Assembly: GCF_008642355.1 (NCBI RefSeq)
Contig: NZ_CP029193.1
Coordinates: 3,682,001-3,746,000 of the forward strand
DNA: 64,000 nt
From: Streptomyces venezuelae
Lineage (GTDB): Bacteria > Actinomycetota > Actinomycetes > Streptomycetales > Streptomycetaceae
Direction of reading: 5' to 3'
Below are positions 52,931-61,046 of this stretch, in pieces. Under the pieces are notes generated by a model. That model did not search any database. It worked only from the letters and a program-made list of their open reading frames with translations, and was not told the origin of the DNA. The translations under genes and the position numbers were made by a program. The stretch's first letter is position 1. The number at the start of each line of letters is the position of its first letter.

Positions 52931-53935
52931 TCACTTCTTCACGTGACCAGCCTTCAACCAGAACCGGTCCAGGTTGGCGTCGCACTGGTCACCCTGCTGG
53001 CAGGAGACCGTGAACGTGTTGGTGCCCTTGGTCAGCTCCGCGTACACGTAGGTGTACGTCCAGCCCTTGTCCCAGGCACCTTCTTCGGCGTTCGCGAAAT
53101 TGCCCATGCGGAGCTTGCGCTCGGAGACCTTGCCGTTCACCGCGAGGGTGGTCTCGGCGTCCTTGCCCGGCACGCCGTAGCCCACGAAGAGCGTGTAGGC
53201 CCCGCTCTTCGGAATGTCGTCGACCGTCCACGTCACGGACGCCCCGACATTGTTGAGTCCGGCGACGTACACCCCGCCGCCCGCCTTGGCGCCCTTGATG
53301 TCGGACGCCGTGGTCGTGCCGCCCTCCAGCTTCAGGGCCTTCGCGTCCGTCTCGGGGAGTTCCGCCTTCGGCGCGGGCTTCTTGGTCGGCTTCTCGCTGG
53401 GCTTGACGCTCTCGGCCTGCGACGGAGTGTTGGACGCTCCCGCGTCGGCGCCCTTGTCGTCGTCGTTGCCGGTGATCAGCGCGGCGCCGATGCCGAGCGC
53501 GACGACCGCGACGACGGCGACCGCCGCGATCAGCAGGCCCTTCGTGTTCGGCCCGCGGCTACGCCCCCCGCCACCACCACCCGCGGGCGCGTACTGCGGC
53601 GACGCGACGGTCGCGCCGCCGGGCTGCGCCTCGGGGGCGGTGTAGTGCGCGTTGGGCTGCCCGTAGCTCTGCTGGGGCTGCTGGGTCTGCTGGTGCGGGA
53701 CCTGCTGGCCGTACGTCTGCTGGCCGCCGTAGGTCTGCTGGCCGTACGCCGGGCGCCGGTCGCCGACCGCGCGGACCTGGTTGTACGAGGACCGGGGCCC
53801 CGGGTACCCGTAGCCGCCCCCGCCGCCGGGCGGGGTCGCTCCGGCGGCCTGTCCGTCCTCGTACAGGTAGCCGAACGGATCGTCGTCGCCCTGCGGCGCG
53901 CTCGGCGTGTTCTCGCCGTTATTGCCGGGCGTCAT
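52931..53935 (-). CDS. Membrane-anchored CBM35-like carbohydrate-binding protein
   Basis: A 334-residue type II membrane protein. The cytoplasmic N-terminus (1-130) is disordered and Gln/Tyr/Gly-rich with repeats such as QQTYGGQQTYGQQ. A single helix (LLIAAVAVVAVVALGIGAAL, about 133-152) leads to an acidic/Pro-Lys linker and an extracytoplasmic beta-sandwich (residues 195-330) with GGVYVAGLNNVGASVTWTVD and a disulfide-like CQQGDQC pair, as in CBM35/carbohydrate-binding modules. Probably binds a cell-wall or environmental glycan; no catalytic domain. Confidence 0.8.
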   Translation of the reverse strand: MTPGNNGENTPSAPQGDDDPFGYLYEDGQAAGATPPGGGGGYGYPGPRSSYNQVRAVGDRRPAYGQQTYGGQQTYGQQVPHQQTQQPQQSYGQPNAHYTAPEAQPGGATVASPQYAPAGGGGGGRSRGPNTKGLLIAAVAVVAVVALGIGAALITGNDDDKGADAGASNTPSQAESVKPSEKPTKKPAPKAELPETDAKALKLEGGTTTASDIKGAKAGGGVYVAGLNNVGASVTWTVDDIPKSGAYTLFVGYGVPGKDAETTLAVNGKVSERKLRMGNFANAEEGAWDKGWTYTYVYAELTKGTNTFTVSCQQGDQCDANLDRFWLKAGHVKK

Positions 53936-54022
53936 TCCCTGGTCACTCCCTCACATCGCTGACGCGGGGAGCCTACCCGGTCCCGTGGCGGCCAAGGGGT
54001 GGCGTCGGCCTCACCCAGGGCG

Positions 54023-55660
54023 CTATCCGGCCCGCCTGTGCTGTTTGGCACGTGACCGTTTCTCCACGTACATCCGCTGGTCAGCGGAGTGCAACACTTC
54101 GTCGGCCGACATCCCGCAGTGGGCCCATCCGATGCCGAAACTTGCCCCTACGCGGACCGCTCTTCCGTCGACGCGGATCGGCGGGATGATCGCGTTCCGC
54201 AGCCGGACGGCGAGATCCTGGGCGTCGGCGCGGCCGAGCCCGTCGGCGAGGACGACGAACTCGTCGCCGCCGAGCCGGGCCACGGTGTCCCCGTCCCGCA
54301 CCCCGCTGGTGAGACGCCGTGCGACCTCGATGAGGACGGCGTCGCCGGTGTGGTGGCCGAAGCGGTCGTTGATGGACTTGAAGCCGTCGAGGTCGCAGAA
54401 GAGGACGGCGAGACCCTTCGTGCCGTCGTCGACGTCGCCGTCGCGGCCCTCGGGGGCGACGGTGTGCACGTGGTGGTCGAAGCCCTCTTCCTGCTGGTGG
54501 GAGGCGTGCCCGAAGTCAAAGCCGTGTTCGTAGGCCGCGTCGAGGGAGTCCACCGCGCTGGGCTGGCCCGCGTGGGGCCTGCGACAGAGGCGGGCGCTGA
54601 GGCGGGCGCGGAGTTCGGCGGAGTTGGGCAGTCCGGTGAGGGAGTCGTGGCTGGCCCGGTGGGCGAGCTGCAGCTCACGGCGCTTGCGGTCCTCGATGTC
54701 CTCGACGTGCGTGAGCAGGAAGCGGGGCCCGTCGGCGGCGTCGGCGACGACGGAGTTGCGCAGCGACACCCACACGTACGTCCCGTCGCGCCGTGCGAGC
54801 CGCAGTTCGGCGCGGCCGCCCTCGGCGCTGGTGCGGAGCAGCGTCCCGATGTCCTCGGGGTGGACGAGGTCGGAGAACGAGTAGCGCCGCATGGCGGATG
54901 CGGGCCGCCCGAGGAGGCGGCAGAGGGCGTCGTTGGTGCGGAGGATCCGCCCGTGCTGGTCGCCGCCCATCTCGGCGATGGCCATGCCGGAGGGCGCGTA
55001 CTCGAAGGCCTGCCGGAACGACTCCTCGCTGGCCCGCAGTGCCTGCTGTTCCCGCTCCAGGCGGACCAGGGCGCGCTGCATGTTGGCGCGGAGGCGGGCG
55101 TTGCTGATCGCGATGGCGGCCTGGAACGCGTACATCTGGAGGGCCTCGCGGCCCCAGGCGCCGGGCCTGCGGCCGTTGCGGGGCCGGTCCACGGAGATCA
55201 CGCCGAGGAGTTCGCCGCCGGCGGCGCCGGTCGCGTACATGGGCGCGAAGAGGCGGTCGGAGGGGTGCCACTCGTCCTCGAAGCGCGGTTCGGGGCCCTC
55301 GGTGTACCACTGCGGGACGTCGTCGTCGTCGAGGACCCAGCCCTCGGTGTACGAGATGAAGCGCAGCGCTCCCCAGGCCTCGCCCATGGCGAGGCGGCGC
55401 TCCCAGGCGTCGCGGGAGCCGACGCGTCCGGTGATGAGGGCCTCGGCGGAGGGGTTGCCGGCGAAGGCGGCGACGACGAGGTCGCCGTCCGGGCGCACGA
55501 GATTGACGCATGCCAATTCATAGCCAAGGCCGTTGACTACTCCGTCGGCGACGGTCTGCAGCGTGTCCGCCAGGCTCCGGGCCGTGTTCAGCTCCGCTAC
55601 CACCTGGTGCAGCTGCCGCAGGGTCGCAAGACGGACGTACGGCTCCGACTCGGTCTCCAT
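54023..55660 (-). CDS. cdgB: GAF-PAS-GGDEF diguanylate cyclase (CdgB-like)
   Basis: A 545-residue cytoplasmic sensor enzyme making cyclic di-GMP. Residues about 20-190 are a GAF domain, 210-330 a PAS domain (FRQAFEYAPSGMAIAEMGGD), and 340-535 a GGDEF domain. The catalytic GGDEF motif is intact at 464-468, and the inhibitory I-site RxxD is present as RDGD (455-458), so it should be active and product-inhibited. An Asp/His/Glu-rich insertion sits within the cyclase domain near 375-410. Start fixed by GGGGAG. In S. coelicolor the equivalent CdgB is, from memory, a BldD target influencing development and antibiotics. Confidence 0.92.
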   Translation of the reverse strand: METESEPYVRLATLRQLHQVVAELNTARSLADTLQTVADGVVNGLGYELACVNLVRPDGDLVVAAFAGNPSAEALITGRVGSRDAWERRLAMGEAWGALRFISYTEGWVLDDDDVPQWYTEGPEPRFEDEWHPSDRLFAPMYATGAAGGELLGVISVDRPRNGRRPGAWGREALQMYAFQAAIAISNARLRANMQRALVRLEREQQALRASEESFRQAFEYAPSGMAIAEMGGDQHGRILRTNDALCRLLGRPASAMRRYSFSDLVHPEDIGTLLRTSAEGGRAELRLARRDGTYVWVSLRNSVVADAADGPRFLLTHVEDIEDRKRRELQLAHRASHDSLTGLPNSAELRARLSARLCRRPHAGQPSAVDSLDAAYEHGFDFGHASHQQEEGFDHHVHTVAPEGRDGDVDDGTKGLAVLFCDLDGFKSINDRFGHHTGDAVLIEVARRLTSGVRDGDTVARLGGDEFVVLADGLGRADAQDLAVRLRNAIIPPIRVDGRAVRVGASFGIGWAHCGMSADEVLHSADQRMYVEKRSRAKQHRRAG

Positions 55661-55905
55661 GCTCGTTCTCCCCGAGACCTCGACAGCAACTCCAGGATGC
55701 GCGGCGCCCGCAGTCTTCTTCGGTGCGGTGTTCTTCGGTGCAGTGATCTTCGGTGTGGACCTCTGTTGGCGGTGGTCTTCCGTGACCTTGACCTTGTGCC
55801 TTTGTGCCCTCAGTGTCTTTCACTGACGTCCATTGTCTGATTGCCACCGTCACTGAATCACAGCGAGCAGCTCACTCGGTACACAGGGTCAACAAAATAT
55901 GGGTC

Positions 55906-55923
55906 CTGTGACTCAAGTCACAG
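55906..55923. promoter_or_regulatory. Perfect CRP-type palindrome
   Basis: CTGTGACTCAAGTCACAG contains TGTGA-N6-TCACA, an exact match to the CRP consensus and to the GTG-N6-GNCAC motif reported for Streptomyces Crp. It lies between the divergent cdgB and flavin reductase genes. Confidence 0.75.
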
Positions 55924-55951
55924 GTGAGCAGCCGCCGTTGGTCCAGTCCCT

Positions 55952-55963
55952 TGGACTAGTCCA
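55952..55963. promoter_or_regulatory. Perfect GntR/DasR-like palindrome
   Basis: TGGACTAGTCCA is a perfect 12-bp dyad resembling the DasR core TGGTCTAGACCA, 28 bp from the CRP-type site in the same intergenic region. Confidence 0.5.
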
Positions 55964-56094
55964 CCGCAGGCGCGGCACTGCGTGCCACGGGCCGCGCGGG
56001 CGTCTGCCGCCGGGACGTCCGCCGCCGGACCTAGGACCCCTCTGGGCCCACAGCCCGATGTTTTGTATGACACCCACGGGCTAGCTTCGACGAT

Positions 56095-56688
56095 GTGGCT
56101 CACGTACTGAAGACTCTCCCGGCCCCGCCTGCCCCACGTTCCCCGTCACCGGATGGGCATGCTGATGGGGTGAGCAACGACGAGTTCCGCGCGGCGATGT
56201 CCCGCCTGGCGGCGGGCGTGGTCCTGGTGACGGCGCGCGAGCCCGGCCTGGACCCGGACGACCCGACCGCCCCGATGGGCGAGGACGTGGGCATGACGGC
56301 CACGGCCTTCCTCTCGGTCTCCCTCGACCCGCCCCTGGTCATGGTCAGCCTGCGCGAGGGCTCCCGGATGGACGACCTGCTGGCCGAGCAGCCGCTGTGG
56401 GCGGTGTCGGTGCTCGCCGAGAGCCAGCGCCACATCGCGGGCCGCTTCGCGATGAAGGGCCGCATCAGCGACCGCCTCCTCTTCGAGGACATCCCCTACG
56501 TACGGGGTTCCGCGTCCGGCGCCCCGATGGTGGGCGGCGCGCTGGCGACGCTGGAGTGCCGCACGGAGCAGTCGGTGCCGGCGGGTGACCACACGCTGGT
56601 GATCGGCCGCGTGCTGACCGCGTCAGTACCGAGCGGCGAAGGTGGCCCCCTCACGTACTTCCGAGGCCGCTACCGCAGCCTGGGCTAG
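56095..56688 (+). CDS. Flavin reductase family protein
   Basis: A 197-residue FMN-binding split-barrel flavin reductase. It has [40 protein letters not shown] (flavin-binding), and [16 protein letters not shown] with the terminal [14 protein letters not shown] and [11 protein letters not shown]. Such enzymes supply reduced FMN/FAD to a monooxygenase or act on aromatics; the partner is not adjacent. A TAGCTT hexamer ends 7 nt before the GTG, suggesting a leaderless message; an in-frame GTG at 56170 is an alternative start. Confidence 0.9.
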   Translation: MAHVLKTLPAPPAPRSPSPDGHADGVSNDEFRAAMSRLAAGVVLVTAREPGLDPDDPTAPMGEDVGMTATAFLSVSLDPPLVMVSLREGSRMDDLLAEQPLWAVSVLAESQRHIAGRFAMKGRISDRLLFEDIPYVRGSASGAPMVGGALATLECRTEQSVPAGDHTLVIGRVLTASVPSGEGGPLTYFRGRYRSLG

Positions 56689-56731
56689 CGCGCGCCCCTG
56701 GCAGGGCGCCCTGCGACGCGACGTCGCGGGG

Positions 56732-57160
56732 TCAGCCCCAGCCCCGCCCGGAGCGCCCCCGCTTGGTCTCGCTCCGCTGTTTCTTGTTGCGAAGCCGCCG
56801 CTCGTTGATGCCACGGGGAATCTTCGTCGCACGCCGCGGCTTCGGCGGCGGCGCGGTCGCCTCGGCGAGCAGAGAAGCCAGCCGTGTCGCCGCCATCTCC
56901 CGGTTCCGCCACTGCGACCGGTGCTCACTCGCGCGTACGGCGACGACACCGTCCACGAGCCGCGGCCCGAGCCGTTCGAGGGCGCGCTGCTTCCACACCT
57001 CGGGCAGCGCGTCCGTGTTCGCGAGGTCGAACCGCAGCTCGACCTGGGAGTCGCTCGTGTTCACGTGCTGCCCACCCGGCCCTGACGACCGCGAGAAACG
57101 CCACATGAGCTCGGCCTCGGGCAGGGAGACGGAGCCGCGGATGACATGGGGACCGGACAT
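56732..57160 (-). CDS. arfB: ArfB-type peptidyl-tRNA hydrolase (ribosome rescue)
   Basis: A 142-residue class I release-factor-like protein. The catalytic GGQ motif is at 29-31 in [12 protein letters not shown], followed by the helix segment [16 protein letters not shown] and a basic C-terminal tail ([17 protein letters not shown]) that anchors in the mRNA channel of stalled ribosomes. It releases peptides from ribosomes without a stop codon. Convergent with the flavin reductase gene. Confidence 0.94.
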   Translation of the reverse strand: MSGPHVIRGSVSLPEAELMWRFSRSSGPGGQHVNTSDSQVELRFDLANTDALPEVWKQRALERLGPRLVDGVVAVRASEHRSQWRNREMAATRLASLLAEATAPPPKPRRATKIPRGINERRLRNKKQRSETKRGRSGRGWG

Positions 57161-57347
57161 GCCTCCATGGTCCCGCGCCTGTCGGGCTCACGTCACACGC
57201 TTTTCGCGCGCTTCTCCGCGGAGACGGGTAAAGAAAGTAAAGCGATGCGGAACCCTGGGGACCCTGGTCCGCGTTGTTAGGGGTGACGGTAGCTTCGTCC
57301 CCAGTACGAAGCCCGTACGTATGCAACGAGGGAAGGGACTCCCAACA

Positions 57348-57923
57348 ATGGCAGTAAGCCTGTCCAAGGGTGGCAACGTCTCGCTCACCAAGGAGGCTCC
57401 GGGCCTGACCGCCGTCACCGTGGGCCTCGGCTGGGACGTCCGCACCACCACTGGCACCGACTTCGACCTGGACGCCTCCGCGATCGCGGTGAACACCCAG
57501 GGCAAGGTCTTCTCGGACCAGCACTTCGTCTTCTTCAACAACAAGGCGACGCCGGACCAGACCATCGTTCACACCGGTGACAACGTCACGGGCCAGGGCG
57601 AGGGCGACGACGAGCAGATCAACGTGAACCTCGAGGGCCTCCCGGCCGACATCGAGAAGATCGTCTTCCCGGTCTCGATCTACGACGCCGAGAACCGCTC
57701 GCAGAACTTCGGCCAGGTGCGGAACGCCTTCATCCGCATCATCAACCAGGCCGGCGGCACGGAGATCGCGCGCTACGACCTCTCCGAGGACGCCGCGACG
57801 GAGACCGCCATGGTCTTCGGCGAGCTGTACCGCAACGGCGCCGAGTGGAAGTTCCGCGCGGTCGGCCAGGGCTACGCCTCGGGCCTGGTCGGCATCGCCC
57901 AGGACTTCGGCGTGAACGTCTAG
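57348..57923 (+). CDS. TerD-family tellurium resistance/stress protein
   Basis: A 191-residue TerD-domain protein: [73 protein letters not shown] and [14 protein letters not shown]. The acidic DFDLDAS and GEGDDEQ segments are Ca2+-binding sites. Members are soluble stress proteins linked to tellurite, oxidative and phage stress. Preceded by GGAAGG and followed by a strong terminator, so it is monocistronic. Confidence 0.95.
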   Translation: MAVSLSKGGNVSLTKEAPGLTAVTVGLGWDVRTTTGTDFDLDASAIAVNTQGKVFSDQHFVFFNNKATPDQTIVHTGDNVTGQGEGDDEQINVNLEGLPADIEKIVFPVSIYDAENRSQNFGQVRNAFIRIINQAGGTEIARYDLSEDAATETAMVFGELYRNGAEWKFRAVGQGYASGLVGIAQDFGVNV

Positions 57924-57965
57924 TTCTAGGCGCCCGACCTGGGCTGACGCCGGGTTGGTCAGCAC

Positions 57966-58000
57966 GAAGCCCTCCGGACTTACGTCCGGGGGGCTTCTTC
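57966..58000 (+). terminator. Terminator of the TerD gene
   Basis: GAAGCCCTCCGGAC (57966-57979) pairs with GTCCGGGGGGCTTC (57984-57997) around a TTAC loop, followed by TTC. Confidence 0.9.
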
Positions 58001-58014
58001 ATCGCCTTTCAGGT

Positions 58015-58495
58015 TCAAAGACCAAGGCCCTTCGCGTACTCCTCGAAGGGCAGGGACTCAGCTACCGCGATTCGCTGGTACTCGATGAACCGGGTCACAT
58101 CGCCGCACCCGAATACCTCGCGGTTGATCTGCTTCCCGTCCGGCTCATACCCCCTCAAGAGGGTGGGGTCGGCCGGTCACGTCGAGAATGCGGATCTGCT
58201 CCCCGGCCAAGAGATGCGGCCGGTAGTACTGGGAGAACTCGAACCGCAGATACCGCGACAGAGGACGAGTGACGACATGGACGCGTCCTTGAACGCGCCC
58301 CTCCGCCGCCTGTCGACGGAGTCGGTCCGTGTACTCGTTGTGGACCGTCGCGGGGTCGATGCGTACGCCGTCACAGAACACCTGGAACTCCTCCGCTTCC
58401 TGCGGCATGAGGTACTGCGGCAGGGTCTCGAGGCGCCACGCTTCCCGTTGGAAGTTCTCGAAGCGCGCGGCCCACGCATCACCGGCCAAGAACAT
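58015..58495 (-). pseudogene. DUF6879-family gene broken by a one-base frameshift
   Basis: From ATG 58495 (GAGGGAGGG upstream) it reads FLAGDAWAARFENFQREAWR and HVVTRPLSRYLRFEFSQYYR up to RILDVTGRPHPLEG, then stops. Removing one G from the run of five (plus-strand C5 at 58150-58154) restores the frame, giving YEPDGKQINREVFGCGDVTR, EYQRIAVAESLPFEEYAKGL and a stop at 58015. This is the full DUF6879 family length. Either a recent pseudogene, a phase-variable homopolymer, or a sequencing error. Confidence 0.75.
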
Positions 58496-58563
58496 GGACA
58501 CCCTCCCTCAGAACATCCTCGTGGATCTCGACAAGCTCTTCCCCCCGTCGACACAGGGCGGTG

Positions 58564-59721
58564 TCAGATGGGGAAACGCCAAGACTCGTCAGGCGTCACC
58601 AGGCGGCTGCCCTTGGGGGAGAGTTCCGCGCGCAACGAGTGCAGAGGGAACCTGCCGTTCTCCTCCCACCTCCTGCGGACACGTTCCAGGGCGTCCCAGA
58701 GCCGGCGAGGGCCACCCTGGTGCACCACGGGCGACGTCCCGTCCTCGGCCCGGGCCCACGATCCGTCCGCAGCGAGCAGCCACACCACGCGCCGGCCGTC
58801 GTCCGGGTACGTGGCCGCGCGGGTCTCGACCCCGGGTGTGTTCAGCTCGAACAGCCACCGGAGCGGCCATTCCTGCCACAGGTCGGGAATCGCTCCCTCG
58901 GGGGCCCGTACGTCCTCGCCCTCGCGCACTCGGGCAGCCACGAACACGTCGTCCAGCTTCCCCGGGTAATCCGCCTCGCGCCGGGTCTCCATAAACGTCG
59001 CCGGATCGGGCTGGACCGTGCCCCGCGCAATCCCGTCCGTGCCCATGTCCGCCGTGATCAGCAGGGCGGTGTGAGCAACGGTCGTGACGACTCGTCCCCC
59101 GGGGCGGAGCGCGCGGAGCCACGAGGCGGGGACGGGTCGCACGGACACGGTCGCCATGATGCGGTCGTACTCGGTGTCGGGGAGTTCCCCCGTCGCGTCG
59201 ACAGCCTCCAGCCGAGGGGTTCGCCCGAACCCGGCGAGACGCGTCCGGGCAGCCTCGACCAAGTACGGGTCCACGTCCACGCTCGTCACGTACTCGTCCC
59301 CGAAGCGACGCGCGAACAGAGCGGCGGAGTACCCGGAACCGGTACCCACGTCCAGCACACGTTGCCCCGGCTGCACATCGAGTCGATGGGCCATGGACAC
59401 GATGAGTCCCGGCAGAGTGCTGGACGAGGTGGGGTCACCCATCCCGTGCTCGCCAGGGGCCGCGTGGTCGGCGTGTGTGGGACCGACGCGGGTCACGAGC
59501 GTCTCGTCCGTGTAGGCGGCGCGCAGCAGCTCGGCGGAGCGCTCGGGCGGGCTCGCCAACTCCCATTCCTGCGTGGGGCTGTCCAGGATTCGGCGCCACC
59601 ATCGCGGGACGAGTTGGTGGCGTGGGGTGTTGCTGACCGCTTCATGCCATCCGGGCGCGTTCGCGGTCACCTTGTCGGCGAGGGCACCAGCGGCGGCGGT
59701 CCATTCGGGCGCTTCGGTCAT
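58564..59721 (-). CDS. PIMT-like O-methyltransferase of the ATP-grasp RiPP system
   Basis: A 385-residue methyltransferase of the protein-L-isoaspartate O-methyltransferase class. The SAM site is VLDVGTGSGYSAALF (near 121-135), with SVDVDPYLVEAARTRL and the downstream RIMATVSVRPVPASWL. The C-terminal 150 residues are the extension typical of methyltransferases in ATP-grasp peptide-maturase clusters. Its ATG overlaps the ATP-grasp stop (ATGA). It is expected to methylate an Asp of the modified peptide, which in related systems leads to an aspartimide. Product here is unknown. Confidence 0.9.
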   Translation of the reverse strand: MTEAPEWTAAAGALADKVTANAPGWHEAVSNTPRHQLVPRWWRRILDSPTQEWELASPPERSAELLRAAYTDETLVTRVGPTHADHAAPGEHGMGDPTSSSTLPGLIVSMAHRLDVQPGQRVLDVGTGSGYSAALFARRFGDEYVTSVDVDPYLVEAARTRLAGFGRTPRLEAVDATGELPDTEYDRIMATVSVRPVPASWLRALRPGGRVVTTVAHTALLITADMGTDGIARGTVQPDPATFMETRREADYPGKLDDVFVAARVREGEDVRAPEGAIPDLWQEWPLRWLFELNTPGVETRAATYPDDGRRVVWLLAADGSWARAEDGTSPVVHQGGPRRLWDALERVRRRWEENGRFPLHSLRAELSPKGSRLVTPDESWRFPI

Positions 59722-60665
59722 GCGGCCACTCCTTGCAGTGCATCAGCCATGGCTTCAACGAGCGGCACCCCGGCTCTGACAGCAAGCCAATGCCACTGGC
59801 CGTTGGGGTTCACTTCGAAGAAGACCCAACGCCCCTCGGGCGTGACGGCGAAGTCAAGCGCGCCGAAGAACAGACCGAGCTCGTCCATGAGGCGGCGGAC
59901 CCGCTTCTCGACCTCGGGGGGAAGACTCGCCACCTCGTACCTGTGGGACCGGTAATCCGTGCGCCAGTCGAGTAGCGCGGCCTCGCTGCCCGCGTGGATG
60001 GCCACTGGGAACATGCGGTCCCCAATCACGGTCAAGCGCACCTCGTACGCCTTTTCCACACGCTCCTGGAACAGGTGGGCGGTACCGCTCACCCCGTCGT
60101 CCACCTGCTCGGCAGAGACGAGTACCACGGGGAGGAACTGACGCTTTCCCCCAGGGCCCAGCACACCACCGCCGAGCCCTTTGTAGACAACCATGTCGTC
60201 GCCCATGAACGTGCGGGCGTATGCAGGGTCGGACGTGATCATGGAGCGGGGCACGCAGAGTCCGCAGCGGGCAGCTACGGCGAGCTGGACGGGCTTGTAG
60301 TTCGCGGCGGCGTCCCTCGAGGGGTGGTTGATCCAGCGGACGGGCAACGAGCCGAGAACGCCGAGGAGTCCCGATCGCGCTTCCGAGACCGCGAGCGCCC
60401 GAGCGTGTCCGGGCCAGTCGTCGGGGGTCCGGAACTCCTCGGGGCGACGCCACCACACCGATTTGACGGTTTCCAGGCGGACCGTGCGGGTGCCGGTGAG
60501 GGGGCCCGTCCAGCCGTCTCCGGTGAGGGAGGCGGCCAGACGGGAAGCGGTCGGAAAGTCGGCAGTGTCATACCTGACGACGGTCTCCCCGCGCTTCACC
60601 AGCTCCTCGACCACCGCGTCGGCCGTGAGGTCTTCCCGGCCGGTCAGGATGAGGACGGATCCCAT
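59718..60665 (-). CDS. tgmB: ATP-grasp ribosomal peptide maturase (TgmB-like)
   Basis: A 315-residue ATP-grasp ligase. It opens with VLILTGREDLTADAVVEELV, has the marker RWINHPSRDAAANYKPVQL, VYKGLGGGVLG, and the Mg/ATP-binding FGALDFAVTPEGRW followed by FFEVNPNGQW. Such enzymes make ester or amide side-chain links between Asp/Glu and Thr/Ser/Lys of a precursor peptide (graspetides). One nt separates it from the precursor stop, and it overlaps the methyltransferase start, so the three genes are one operon. Confidence 0.93.
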   Translation of the reverse strand: MGSVLILTGREDLTADAVVEELVKRGETVVRYDTADFPTASRLAASLTGDGWTGPLTGTRTVRLETVKSVWWRRPEEFRTPDDWPGHARALAVSEARSGLLGVLGSLPVRWINHPSRDAAANYKPVQLAVAARCGLCVPRSMITSDPAYARTFMGDDMVVYKGLGGGVLGPGGKRQFLPVVLVSAEQVDDGVSGTAHLFQERVEKAYEVRLTVIGDRMFPVAIHAGSEAALLDWRTDYRSHRYEVASLPPEVEKRVRRLMDELGLFFGALDFAVTPEGRWVFFEVNPNGQWHWLAVRAGVPLVEAMADALQGVAA

Positions 60666-60666
60666 G

Positions 60667-60900
60667 TCAGTACAGGTCGGTTCCGGAGTCGGAGCCGGGG
60701 CCCGAGCCGTCGCCGTTGCTGGTCTCGGTCTGCGTCTCGGGCATCTCGGCCGTGATCGCGTGCCACGGGTTGCCCTCGGCGGAGACGTTGAGCTGAAGCC
60801 TCTCGCTGTACGCGATGACGGGCGCTTCACTGTTCGATGCCGGGGGCGAGATCAGGTGACGGACGCCGAACGGGACGGGCGTGCCGGTGGCAGTGCTCAT
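60667..60900 (-). CDS. tgmA: Graspetide (ATP-grasp-modified RiPP) precursor peptide
   Basis: A 77-residue precursor. The leader contains PFGVRHL (10-16), the conserved motif of ATP-grasp-target peptides, and YSERLQLNVSAEGNPW. The C-terminal core is rich in Thr/Ser and acidic residues: ETQTETS, then SNGDGSGPGSDSGTDLY, offering side chains for ester or amide macrocycles. Asp64-Gly65 and Asp71-Ser72 are candidate aspartimide sites for the clustered methyltransferase. AGGAGGT gives a strong ribosome binding site. No dedicated protease or exporter is adjacent. Confidence 0.85.
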   Translation of the reverse strand: MSTATGTPVPFGVRHLISPPASNSEAPVIAYSERLQLNVSAEGNPWHAITAEMPETQTETSNGDGSGPGSDSGTDLY

Positions 60901-60956
60901 GATGTTTACCTCCTGGGTGGCCGACGCCCAGTCAACGCCCCTGCACTGGCGGGAAC

Positions 60957-60974
60957 TTGCACAGGTTTTGCACA
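60957..60974. promoter_or_regulatory. Direct repeat TTGCACA in the RiPP/XRE divergent promoter
   Basis: TTGCACA at 60957-60963 and 60968-60974, start-to-start 11 bp (one helical turn), in the 146-bp gap between the precursor and the XRE regulator. Probable regulator operator. Confidence 0.45.
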
Positions 60975-61046
60975 ACGGGCGTTCGGGCACCCGTGCCGCC
61001 TGTGACGATGGCTGACAGGACCCGTTTCCGCGAGGAGACTGAGCAC

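Noticed and set aside
55661-55860. BldD box upstream of cdgB
   Set aside because: Expected from S. coelicolor, but I found no convincing inverted repeat matching the BldD consensus in this leader.
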